Below are positions 55,735 to 64,000 of a DNA stretch of 64,000 nucleotides, in pieces. The DNA comes from Zygnema cylindricum (taxonomy: Eukaryota > Streptophyta > Zygnematophyceae > Zygnematales > Zygnemataceae): contig JBBHKE010000403.1 in assembly GCA_037447655.1 (NCBI GenBank), positions 126,501-190,500 on the forward strand, read 5' to 3'. The stretch's first letter is position 1. Each line of letters starts with the position of its first letter. A model generated the notes under the pieces. It had not been told where the DNA came from. It was given only the letters and a program-made list of their open reading frames with translations, and ran no database searches. The translations under genes were made by a program, and so were the position numbers.

Positions 55735-56290
55735 TTCGTCTTTGCAAAGAAATATCATAACTACGCCTCGATACTCGATGAAGGGACTAGTGGAGATTTT
55801 AATTCTTGGTAACCTTCGGTTTTCCTTTTCGCTCGTTAAAATTTGGCTTGCAATAGTTCATTTTGTAGCTTTAGAAGTCTTCTTCTTATCCGAATTGACG
55901 GAACATGATTCCGGTGTTTTTTTGCAAAGTTACGGCCGAAATAGGGCGCGGTACTCAAGAAAGGGATTCGTGGCGATTTTGAAAGTTGTAAAGTCTCAGT
56001 TTTTCCGATCCGCTCACCGGATTTGGAAATGCGATAGCTCTTTTTGTAGATTTAGAAGTCCTATTTATGGAAAAGCTTACGGCATGCGATTCCGGCGTTT
56101 CCTTGCAAAGTAAAACCCGTAATACGTCTCGGTACCCGAGCGGGAGACTTTAAAACGATTGTCACCCTTGGTAGGGCATGAACTCCGGTGTCTCTTGTCC
56201 AAAAATCTCGCTTGATAGCTCGTTCTAAAGGGTTTGAAGCCTTCTTGAGCATGGAACTCACGGATTTCGATTCCAATAATTTGTTGGAAA
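55735..56290. repeat. Diverged tandem repeat of about 180 bp
   Basis: The landmark TTGCAAAG occurs at 55742, 55923 and 56103, each followed by similar CTCGNTACTCGA/AAGGGA(C/T) text and, about 120 bp on, by TTTAGAAGTC. The period is about 180 bp with strong divergence. The length resembles plant satellite monomers, but three old units do not show a centromeric array. Confidence 0.6.
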
Positions 56291-56429
56291 GATATGCCCG
56301 ATGTAGAGGTAGGTAGCGTTTTACACCCTATCAGTAATATCAGATGTGACGCAAAGTGGCATCAAAAGTGAGGGCGAGTGGCTTCAGTTTTGATCTAGTG
56401 TATGGTTCTCTATTTTCAGCATATATGTA

Positions 56430-56720
56430 TCCCGGTAACTTCAAATTTTCATAAGCATGATTCTCCCCCCCCCCCTCCCATATCCCCAACCCAACTTTTT
56501 TTTATAACTACGAGCCCGGAGGGCTCGAATTTTTTGAGGATTTACGGGCCCTAGGTGCCCTCTTACGTTATAATACCGTTTATTACGCCCGTTAGCTTCA
56601 AATTTTCATAAGCATGATTCGCCCCCCCCCTATATCCCCAACCCATCATCTCAACTATCACGAGCCCGGAGGGCTCGACATTTTTTGACATTTTGGTCTC
56701 TAAAACTTGTAAAAACTGTC
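56430..56720. repeat. 157-bp duplication with hairpin and C-tract
   Basis: Two copies (TCAAATTTTCATAAGCATGA at 56441 and 56598). Each has a C-run followed by CCCAACCCA (minus strand with four or more G-tracts, G-quadruplex potential) and a perfect hairpin CGAGCCCGGAGGGCTCG (56511-56527, 56661-56677) followed by a T-run. The hairpin plus T-run resembles an intrinsic terminator or an organellar 3'-end stem-loop, but its role here is unknown. Confidence 0.75.
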
Positions 56721-57058
56721 TTTCTAGAGAGGAAAAAAAAAAAAAGGGAGGAGTGAATAAGAGTAACAAGTAAAGAAGAAAGGAAAAAACACGAAAGGAT
56801 CGAGATATAGGGTGAATGAACTCAAACGCCTTAAACGACGAATAGGGAAAAGATTAACAATAAGAAACACAAGAGTGGTAAAAGGGAGAAAGGGAATAGA
56901 GTGGAGATAATACTATAAGTAAAAAATGAACACATATAACGAAAGAGAATGGAGAAGAAAAAAGAGAAAGAGAAGAGTAGGGGAATCTCACGAGAATGGT
57001 AAAAAGAAGGATAGAAAAGAAACATGACACAAGGGGTAAATACAATCTTTTTGTTTAT

Positions 57059-57128
57059 GGCGACACCCAAAATCGAACTGGGGAGCGAGAATTTTCAATC
57101 CTCGGCCTTACCACTCGGCCATATCACC
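57059..57128 (-). tRNA. tRNA-like gene, anticodon GAA (Phe), plastid trnC-like body
   Basis: A full cloverleaf of 70 nt folds on the minus strand. Acceptor GGTGATA/TGTCGCC (7 bp, two G-T pairs); D-arm GCC-GAGTGGTAA-GGC; anticodon arm GAGGA-TTGAAAA-TTCTC with anticodon GAA; variable GCTC; T-arm CCCAG-TTCGATT-TTGGG. GAA would read Phe codons. The body, however, resembles the plastid trnC-GCA pattern as I remember it (GGCCGAGTGGTAAGGC, CCCCAGTTC), which would mean the anticodon changed from GCA. There is no encoded CCA and no T-run soon downstream, so nuclear pol III expression is doubtful. It lies 214 bp downstream of the broken ORF2, same strand. It may be an organelle- or plasmid-derived tRNA or a relic. 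Confidence 0.75.
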
Positions 57129-57341
57129 TAGTGTTTATATGATTAGGTTCATTTAAAACTTAGAAAGCAAATAACATCCAACAACACCAACACATCCATT
57201 CCATACAACTTCAACCACACACTATTACATACTGTATAACATCCTATTGTTTATCACAGTCGCTTCACTTCCACCACCCCCCAATCTTTACCATTCTACA
57301 AAACTATAAGTGTTACACCCCAATTCTACACCATATTTTTT

Positions 57342-59350
57342 CTATTTGCGGCCACCGCGTCGTCTCTTTTTGTTTATTTTAGATTCATCATTCTCCTCGC
57401 CTATCTCGCTCGTTTCGCCACCTTCTTTTACGTGATCGTCCACAACGCGTCGATTTCTCCTCTCCCTTTCCTTTTCGTTCTGTTTTTCGGCCCATAACTC
57501 GTACGAATCTTTCAAGGAGCGAACCTCTTCTCTTTCCTCCAATCCTCCGTTTCTCCCTCCCCGTTTTGAATCAATATCACCATCTACTTCCATTTCGTAT
57601 TCTTCGTTCCTCCTACGATCTCCTTCCTCCTCCTCTTGTTCTTCTTCACTTTATTTCGCCACACCATCCTCGTTCTCTCCTTGCTCAAACTCATCGTTCC
57701 CATCATTTTCCTCTCTTCTAAAATCTTCTTCTATATCTCTCTCGAAATCTTCTCGGTCATCTATCCAATCGTCGAATTCTCCATCTTTGCCATACTCACC
57801 GATTTTACCACTTTCATTTAGCCCGTCGTCCTCAACTCCTTCCGAATCAAAATAGTCATTCCTATTTCCCGGTCCCTCATCTTCATCGACGCCAACCGCG
57901 GCTTCGAAATCGACAAAACTCCATTGTCTATCATTACCACTATCTTTCTTTCTCGATCTTCCCCTTTTCGGAGTTGTATACACATTGTCGTCGTGTTTGT
58001 CTGCGTACTTGTACACCCAAGGGCGTGTTATGTTAGGGTGCAAGTGAATGTTAAAGATATAATCGTCGACCGCGGAACTTAGCAACAAACTTTATCCGAG
58101 CTCTACGTTCATCTCTTTCGCGTACTTCTCAGCTTTTTTAATGGTTTTTTTCTGCATTTTAAATAGTTTTGGTTTACTACAATGGTACGGGTCCACAAAA
58201 CAAAATGCGTTCATATTCTCCCACTCCAAGTATCCTCTTACCAAGAACTCGTCGTAGTGTAACAAACCCTCGTTCAAGCCCCCGGCAATTATCTGTACGT
58301 TGGCCACTAAACGACCGTAGTGATCGTCATAATAGGGATATATCACTACCTTGGCTTTCGTGGCACTTAAATAATTCCCCAAAAAGCCTCTAATGTAATC
58401 CATACTTTTATCCCACCAAGTTTCACACTGCCCCCTCTCTATCCCGTCGACGCCCACAATTCGCACTTCGATTGTCTTGTTGCGATACTTTTCAAGTACA
58501 ATCTTGTGAATTAAATCGCATATCCCACATACGCCTCTCTCTAACACCACCCCGTCCTTTATCTCCACTCTAAGCCCGTCCAAATCGTTCACCCCCCCCG
58601 CGAATATTTCCACCACGCGGCAAAATTTGTCTTCGAATCGGCAAGGGAATTGACGACAATTTCGACAACACCGCTTTCTTCAACTCTCGTAACCCTAATG
58701 GTAACATGTCTGGGAGAGGTTGGTTCGGGTTCTCTTCCAAGTACACACCTGAGGCTAGGTTTATCATCTTAGAAAACCCGATTTTGTTTGTCATTGGCAA
58801 GCCTAAACCCTTTTCTGGCCCTACATGGCCCATTCCCCCCGTTGTGCCCCCACCAAGTTGCGCTATAAATCTCAATGCGGGGTTGAAATAAGCGTTTTTA
58901 AAATAAGTCAACACTTTGTACATGTTTTTAACCTCGTTCGGATTTACAGTGAATCCGTACGTGCTCAAAAACGTTGTAGCTTCTTCCTTCGCCTCCTCAG
59001 ACCACTTCAAAAAACTGACGGTTTTAACTCTCCCGTAATGCCCGATCGTGTGATATTGGGCTAGTTTCGCACGCTCTTTGAAGGCTCTTTCGACTCGTCA
59101 TAGTAATTTACCCCCTTCAAAAGCCCTATGTTCTTTCATTACCTCTTTCCAATCTCTAACGCTTCTACTTGCTGTCGCACCGCCCTGCCTCGTCACTACC
59201 CACCAACCATCCGTTGAGGTTACGAAGATGACCTTTCACATCCACTATTCCGTTCGGTTCTACGTACGATAAGTTTGACAAGTCTTCACGAATCGCGAAC
59301 GTTTCTCCCTTCCAAATGTACAAATTCTCTACTAAGTCTAGGGGTTTCAT
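57342..59350 (-). pseudogene. ORF2 of region K: unrecognised long reading frame, broken
   Basis: A frame of about 670 codons starting at ATG 59350 (MKPLDLVENLYIWKGE). Two frameshifts (near 59165 and 58660) and in-frame stops at 59098-59100 (TGA), 58092 (TAA) and 57651 (TAA) interrupt it, but protein-like composition continues across each break, in the same frame across both TAA stops. From N to C: a mixed region; a Gly-rich motif LGGGTTGGMGHVGPEKGLG (about 58830); a central part with GICDLIHKIVLEKYRNK, IVGVDGIERGQCETWWD, VVIYPYYDDHYGR and FVDPYHC; a long acidic tract (FDDWIDDREDFERDIEED); and a basic tail KKRRRGGRK that could be a nuclear signal. I do not recognise the family. Candidates are a DNA-transposon or plasmid protein, or an endogenous virus protein; I have no firm evidence for any. 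Confidence 0.55.
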
Positions 59351-59390
59351 CGTCCCTTTTTTTCCTCCAACCCTACTCTCCTATGAATAA

Positions 59391-59993
59391 TCAAATTTTA
59401 GAGATTTTTGTGGTAGATGTTGCGAGGGCTTGAGCAGTACGGTTTTCTGTATTACCGCTCGCGGAGGTTTTCCTATTATGTCGTGAAGGCGGTGGTGCGT
59501 CGAAGTTTGTATTCACGTGGAGATTTTCAGTTATTGGCACTCTTTTACGTTTCGTCTCTTGAATATTTATGTGGGGTACTTCTCTCGTTGTTTCTCTTTC
59601 ACGCGGCATGTTATTTATCTCTTCAACTTCGGGCTCGGTAGCGGTGGTATTATTCGTGGCGGGAGGAATGTTGTTAGTTGCATTAGTGTGATGCGAGTTA
59701 CTATGCGTATTTGGTATCTCACTCGCGTTTTCCCCTCTCTCTTCACTTCCTCCCTCATTTCCTCTTTGTTTTCTTCTCTCCCTCCTTTCTCGCGGGTATT
59801 TCACTCTTAGTTTACTAATCACTCTAGTGGTACATTCTTGCGATAACTCGTCGACGTAGAGATCAAGGTTTGACTTCATTATTTCTTCCAACACGACATA
59901 GATTGCGTCTTCGTATGACAAACAAAGATTCATTCGGGCCTGCACCCTTTTGATAAAATCTCCTTCAATCGGGAGGATGGTTTTTAACGGCAT
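59391..59993 (-). CDS. ORF1 of region K: unrecognised 200-aa basic protein
   Basis: Intact frame with ATG at 59993 and stop at 59391, 40 bp upstream of ORF2 on the same strand but in another frame. The N-terminal 75 residues look folded and helical (MPLKTILPIEGDFIKRVQAR, LSYEDAIYVVLEEIMKSNLD). The remaining 125 are low-complexity: RERRERRKQRGNEGGSEERG, an Asn/Thr/His-rich stretch (SNSHHTNATNNIPPATNN), then basic and polar sequence to the end (TSTTKISKI). No Cys-rich, helicase, transposase or nuclease motif is visible. Staying open over 200 codons beside a broken ORF2 suggests constraint or chance. The close tandem order suggests one transcription unit; function unknown. Confidence 0.5.
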   Translation of the reverse strand: MPLKTILPIEGDFIKRVQARMNLCLSYEDAIYVVLEEIMKSNLDLYVDELSQECTTRVISKLRVKYPRERRERRKQRGNEGGSEERGENASEIPNTHSNSHHTNATNNIPPATNNTTATEPEVEEINNMPRERETTREVPHINIQETKRKRVPITENLHVNTNFDAPPPSRHNRKTSASGNTENRTAQALATSTTKISKI

Positions 59994-59999
59994 AACTTT

Positions 60000-60640
60000 A
60001 TAGTTGTTTATAACTATTTCCCCTAAATCTTCTTCTTACTAAATCTGTGATTTAACTATTTTCTAAATTATTTTACTACTTGTTTTTTCTTATCTCGGGT
60101 TTACCACGATTTTCAATCTAAAAGTTGGCTTGTTTAACATGATCGGTTGTGAATTTCACCTGCAAAAAGAATAACAACGAGAGATAGGGGACAGTAAAAA
60201 GAGGGCGATTAGTAGGATAAAAGAATGGAACGGGGAGGGGGGAGGGAGTGTGACGGATTTCTACACCGCTTACACCTACGGGCAGTCTGCTACTATATCA
60301 CTTAGACCTATAGGCAGTCAATTTCCGAAAGGCAATGATATTTATATCATTGCCTTTCATCGAAATTCAATGATACACATTGTTTTTTCGGGTCTATTCG
60401 GAGATTCGCACTCCGCATGCACCATCTACATGTTTATACGTGATGGGATGGTACCATACAATAGACTGAATTCCAACTGAGTTGCAAAAGTCTTTATTTT
60501 TCATGTGGACTGAGACAATTTTTATTTTTTCTACATGGCAAATTACCATAAAATGAAACGGTTCAGTAAACTGCCTATGATTTGGCAAGCATCTCATAAG
60601 TTTTGGGTAGTCGCTTCAAATACTATCCAAAGCAAAGCTT
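60000..60640. repeat. Non-coding spacer with a 15-bp-stem palindrome
   Basis: GAAAGGCAATGATAT and ATATCATTGCCTTTC (60327-60341 and 60344-60358) pair perfectly around two T. A G-rich run GGGGAGGGGGGAGGGAG lies at about 60233-60249. A 76-codon frame at 60250-60480 spans the palindrome and shows no protein family; I do not call it. Confidence 0.6.
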
Positions 60641-61060
60641 ACCGCTTTCACTATTTGCCCTAATCTCATTTCTGAGATTAGGGCAAAAGTTTGAGATTAA
60701 GGCTGTTTCAAAAATGCCTAAGTTGTTTCAACCTACAGGCGAGCACAAGTCATCGCTGATTGTTCTCAAGCCAAAAGTGAGACAACTTTGCTAAAAGGTT
60801 TGCCACTTTGGCATGGCCTAAGACTTAGCAAAGGCCTCCAAGATGGCATAAGCTTGGGGTAAATCCTTCGGAACCCTTCCAAAGCAAAGCTTACCACCTT
60901 CACTCTTTGCCCTAATCACAGATTGCCCTAATCTCATTTCTGAGATTAGGGCAAAGTTTGAGATTAGGGTTGTTTCAAATATGCCTAATTTGTTTCATCC
61001 TACAGGTGAGCACAAATCATCACCGACTTTTCTCAAGCCAAAAGTGAGCAACCTTTGACG
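60640..61060. repeat. 268-bp duplication with TTAGGG-like hairpin
   Basis: Two units offset by about 268 bp. Each has a perfect hairpin: TTTGCCCTAATCTCA-TTTC-TGAGATTAGGGCAAA at 60654-60687 (15-bp stem) and a 14-bp version at 60923-60954. The CCCTAA/TTAGGG core is not repeated, so this is not telomeric DNA. The units share text with the adjacent 91-bp satellite (TATGGCCTAAGACTT-like, GGCATAAGCTTGGGGTAAA). Confidence 0.85.
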
Positions 61061-61149
61061 GAATGTTTGCTACTTCGCCATGGCCGAGGGCTCAACACCC
61101 TCCAAAGTGGCATTATGTTGGAGTATCATTTCGGAACCGGTCCAAGGCA

Positions 61150-61735
61150 GAGCTTTTCACTTCGGTATGGCCTAAGACTTGGCAAAGGCCTCCGAGGTGG
61201 CATAAGCTTTGGGTAAACGCTTTCGAACCGGTCCGAAGCAGAGCTTACCACTTCGGTATGGCCTAAGACGTGGCAAAGGCCTCTGAGGTGGCGTAAGCTT
61301 TGGGTAAACGCTTCGGAACTGGTCCGAAGCAGAGCTTACCACTTCGGTATGGCCTAAGACTTGGCAAAGGCCTCCCAGGTGGCGTAAGCTTGGGGTAAAC
61401 GCTTCCGAACCAGTCTAAAGCAGAGCTTTCATCTTCGGTATGGCCTAAGACTTGGCAAAGGCCTCCGACGTGGCGTAAGCTTGGAGTGGCGTAAGCTTGG
61501 GGTAAACGCTTCGGAACCGGTCCAAAGCAGAGCTTACCACTTCGGTATGGCCTAAGATTTGGCAAAGGCCACCCAGGTGGCATAGGCTTAGGGTACACGC
61601 TTGGAAACATGTCCAAAGCAAAGCTTACCACTTCGTTATGGCGTAAGACTTGGCAAAGGCCTCCGAGGTGGCATAGGCTTGGAGTAAACGCTTCGGAACC
61701 GGTGCGAAGCAGAGCTTACCACCTTCACTTTTTGC
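61150..61735. repeat. 91-bp satellite, six units
   Basis: TTCGGTATGGCCTAAGACTT or a close variant recurs at 61161, 61252, 61343, 61434, 61541 and 61632. The spacing is 91 bp except one 107-bp step, caused by a 16-bp duplication (GGCGTAAGCTTGGAGT). Units carry AACGCTTCGGAACCGGTCC and AGCAGAGCTTACCA. Minus-strand frames across it are repeat artefacts. Confidence 0.95.
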
Positions 61736-62507
61736 CCTAGTATCTTTCATCATAATCAAGGCAAAGGTTTGACACATTGAGGATCTTTCAATAATGTCAA
61801 CAAAATGAGTGACTCGTAAACTAAGGGCGAGCACAAGTCTACCTCACGGCTAACAGTTATCAAGCCAATAGTGAAACGAGTCTAAGATGAAGTTTGCCAT
61901 TTTGCAATGGCCTAAGACCTAGCATCGTACAAGGTGGCATAAGTTTGGGAAGATGCTTCCACTTAGGTATTCACATGGTGTATAAGCACAAACTCCAAAA
62001 CCATTTGTCAAAAACGTCCGAGATACTAGGTCGTACCAAAACGTTTAGACGGTATGCACGACTGAGGCACATTGGGAAAGCCCCAAGCTCCTCTATCGCC
62101 CATAGCAAGTGATGAACAATCCCGCGGAGGCAAGCAAGAGAGGTTGAAAACATGTCGATGAAAGCGCACGACAGGATACTACCTGCTCAGTTATGAGCAT
62201 CCAAAAGTCGTGTGAACATTTGAGTGGGAGCCGAAAACCGGAGCGCAATGTCAACTACTCTGGGGCCATAGCGTGCGAAAAGGAAAGTGATGAGGGGTAA
62301 GTTTATAACGGGCCAAGATCTCGAAGGACGGGGCCGCCTATTCGACACATCGCGGCTGCCAGCAGTAACGCCGCCGGCAAACGCTCCAGGGGAAAAGCTT
62401 CCAAGCGGTAGCGCCCATCACTTTTATTTTTCCTTCTCCCTTCCTCCCACACCTTATGAAAAAAGGTCGAATGTGCGTCGGACCGCAAATTGACACGTCA
62501 AAAATAA
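61736..62507. other. Non-coding, nothing recognised
   Basis: No gene or clear repeat, apart from a piece at 62458-62500 (AAAAGGTCGAATGTGCGTCG, then GACCGCAAATTGACACGTC) whose reverse complement recurs at about 63690-63735. It is the outer edge of the terminal inverted structure. Confidence 0.5.
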
Positions 62508-62700
62508 GATAGAACACTTAGCCAAAATTTCAACGTTTTTGACTCGGCGTACACGTGACTCTGTAAAAAACCACCGTAATTTTCTGGAACTCGGCCAAAT
62601 TTTCCAAGTTTTCAATTCGGCGTACAAGGGCTCCAGTACTTAGCCAAAATTTGAAAGCTTTTTTAACTCGACGTACACGGATTTTGGTACTTGTTCCAAA
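62508..62700. repeat. Diverged 49-bp-family repeats
   Basis: Three degenerate copies of the CTTAGCCAAAATTT...CTCGGCGTACACG unit seen at 54820-54955, same orientation, spacing irregular. Confidence 0.7.
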
Positions 62701-63415
62701 TGACCAACTTGGGGCAAACGCCCTCCCAGTAGTGAGGGACTCCTCCCCATACTAAGTAAAGAGTGCAAATGTGCGGCGTGCAAGGCTCCAATGGTGGCCT
62801 TAGCGCCGATTTAAAGCTTCCTCAATGGCACAAAGCCAGAAAAATGCTCCAAAAATGCATGGGGCAAACGCCTTTGCCTAGGTGTAACCGCGGTCTTACT
62901 TGTCCAAAATGACCGGCTTGGGGCAAACGCCCTCCCAGTAGTGAGGGACTCCTCCCCCTACTAAGAAAAAAAGTCCAAATGTGCGGCATGCAAGGCTCTA
63001 ATGGTGGCCTTAGTGCCGATTTAAAGCTTCCTCTATGGCTCAAAGCTGGAAAAGTGCTCCCAAAATGCTTGGGGCAAACGCCTTTGCCTTGGCGTAACCG
63101 CGGTCTTACTTGTCCAAAATGACCGGCTTGGGGCAAACGCCCTCCCAGTAGAGAGGGACTCCTCCCCCTACTAAGAAAAAAAAGTCCAAATGTGCGGCAT
63201 GCAAGGCTCTAATGGTGGCCTTAGCGCCGATTGAAAGCTTCCTCTATGGCACAAAACTGGAAAAGTGCTCCCAAAATGCTTGGGGCAAACGCCTTTGCCT
63301 TGGCGTAACCGCGGTCTTACTTGTCCAAAATGACCGGCTTGGGGCAAACGCCCTCCCAGTAGTGAGGGACTCCTCCCGCTACAAGGTAAAAAAGTGCAAA
63401 TGTTTGGCATAAAAG
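62700..63415. repeat. 210-bp satellite, more than three units
   Basis: GGGGCAAACGCCCTCCCAGT occurs at 62711, 62920, 63130 and 63341 (periods 209, 210, 211). Each unit also carries GTGCGGC(A/G)TGCAAGGCTC and CGCCTTTGCCT(T/A)GG. An inverted copy fills 63730-64000. Minus-strand frames of 79-104 codons are repeat artefacts. Confidence 0.95.
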
Positions 63416-63423
63416 GCTAAAAT

Positions 63424-63536
63424 CCACCATATACCGGCCGAGATATAGCATTTTGCATTTTGCAGTATTGAAAATGTAGAAAGATTTTTCAATACTGCAA
63501 AATGTAAAATGCTATATCTCAAACGGTATTTAGTGG
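63424..63536. repeat. Cruciform-type palindrome, 51-bp arms
   Basis: Arms 63424-63474 and 63486-63536 are inverted copies with a few mismatches; they contain ATATAGCATTTTGCATTTTG and its complement. A third copy in the first orientation lies at about 63608-63655. It forms the centre of a larger inverted structure whose outer arms are the 210-bp satellite. Confidence 0.85.
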
Positions 63537-63689
63537 AAAAAAACTTGTCATAGCTCATTCGAAAGATGACAAAATTACCAACCAAACAACATGTAATGAG
63601 CTAAATTCCACAAAATACCGGCCGAGATATAGCATTTTACATTTTGCAGTATTCAAAATTCTTCGAAAATTTGGCTAAGTATTTTATCT

Positions 63690-64000
63690 CTTTTTTGAGG
63701 TGTCAATTTGCGGTCCGACGCACATTTCACCTTTTTTACTAAATAGGGGGAGGAGTCCCACAATACTGGGAGGGTGTTTGTCCCAAGCCGGTCATTTTGG
63801 ACAAGAAAGACCGCGGTTACGCCAAGGCAAAGGCGTTTGCCCCAAGCATTTTGGGAGAACTTTTCCGGCTTTGTGCCATAGAGGAAGCTTTAAATCGGCG
63901 CTAAGGCCACCATTGGAGCCTTGCAGGCCGCACATTTGGACTTTTTTTCCTAGTAGGGGGGGGGGGAGTCCCTCACTAATAGGAGGGTGTTTGCCCCAAG
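63690..64000. repeat. Inverted copy of the 210-bp satellite region
   Basis: Reverse complement of the units at 62700-63415 (TGTTTGTCCCAAGCCGGTCA, AAAGACCGCGGTTACGCC), preceded by the inverted GCGGTCCGACGCACATTTC piece. The arm runs off the window end. Confidence 0.9.

Noticed and set aside
55735-56290. Centromeric satellite
   Set aside because: The period near 180 bp is suggestive, but only three very diverged units are present.
58570-59010. Separate genes for the open blocks of ORF2
   Set aside because: The blocks start at TTG or GTG, and sequence continues across the stops and shifts; they read as one decayed gene.
57342-59993. Firm call of an endogenous plant RNA virus
   Set aside because: The acidic tract and two-ORF order are suggestive, but I recognise no viral signature motif.
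60250-60480. 76-codon frame on the plus strand
   Set aside because: Crosses a perfect palindrome and shows no family or codon evidence.
60655-60685. TTAGGG/CCCTAA as telomeric sequence
   Set aside because: Only single copies inside a hairpin, and plant telomeres are normally TTTAGGG arrays.
61263-61631. 122-codon minus-strand frame
   Set aside because: Repeat peptide of the 91-bp satellite (a period of 91 shifts frame each unit), no homology.
61161-61640. CRISPR-like regular repeats
   Set aside because: Units are contiguous 91-bp tandem copies without unique spacers, in a plant genome.
62822-63410. 79-104-codon minus-strand frames with repeated peptides
   Set aside because: They are the 210-bp satellite read in one open frame; no independent protein evidence.

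Overview
This window is nuclear DNA of a land plant, probably an angiosperm. The evidence is a decayed plant-type LRR receptor kinase with an intron, many Ty1/copia LTR retrotransposons nested inside one another, hAT-type and other small inverted-repeat transposons, and long microsatellite and satellite arrays. No intact ordinary host gene was found. Names A-J and K below are local labels.

Layout. (1) 1-8133: minus-strand copia element B (its 3' end lies left of the window), split at 380/4769 by plus-strand element A (381-4768), which has a decayed gag and an unknown charged ORF in place of pol. (2) 8134-11232: the 3' half of plus-strand copia D, ending in a 520-bp LTR; B sits in D. (3) 11233-17345: AT-rich intergenic DNA with two hAT-like elements (8-bp near-perfect target duplications), MITE-like inverted repeats, a 50-bp tandem repeat and a 450-bp TTCC/CCCT microsatellite. 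(4) 17346-24695: a three-LTR copia tandem (element E) with perfect ACTTT target duplications. One unit is near full length. The other is an internal-deletion derivative whose gag and RNase H ends are fused into one open frame. (5) 24876-27590: the LRR receptor-kinase pseudogene, minus strand. (6) 27600-31188: MITEs and an imperfect fold-back element of about 0.9 kb, split by an 1137-bp solo LTR with perfect CAAAG duplications. (7) 31189-48040: minus-strand copia H, with plus-strand elements I (at the protease region) and C (in the 5' LTR) inserted in it, then a partial A-type LTR (48041-48832), itself cut by minus-strand copia J (48833-53511). (8) 53511-64000, region K: no copia. It holds several unrelated tandem-repeat families, large palindromes, a complete tRNA cloverleaf with a GAA anticodon, and two unrecognised minus-strand reading frames (one intact 200-aa ORF, one broken frame of about 670 codons). 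The same repeat families lie on both sides of this module.

The copia elements A, B, C, H and I share an unusual design. Their primer-binding site is GGTTATGGGCCCA or a close variant, complementary to the anticodon arm of initiator tRNA-Met rather than to its 3' end (the half-tRNA mode known for Drosophila copia). The gag frame starts inside the LTR and is read through this site. The LTRs of B, C, H and J also carry a tRNA-like block on the antisense strand. Element E has a different, conventional TTGGTATCGGAGC-type site.

Most likely novel content: the two-ORF plus tRNA module of region K, and the coding primer-binding site of the copia family. All functional statements rest on motifs read by eye; no database search was possible.
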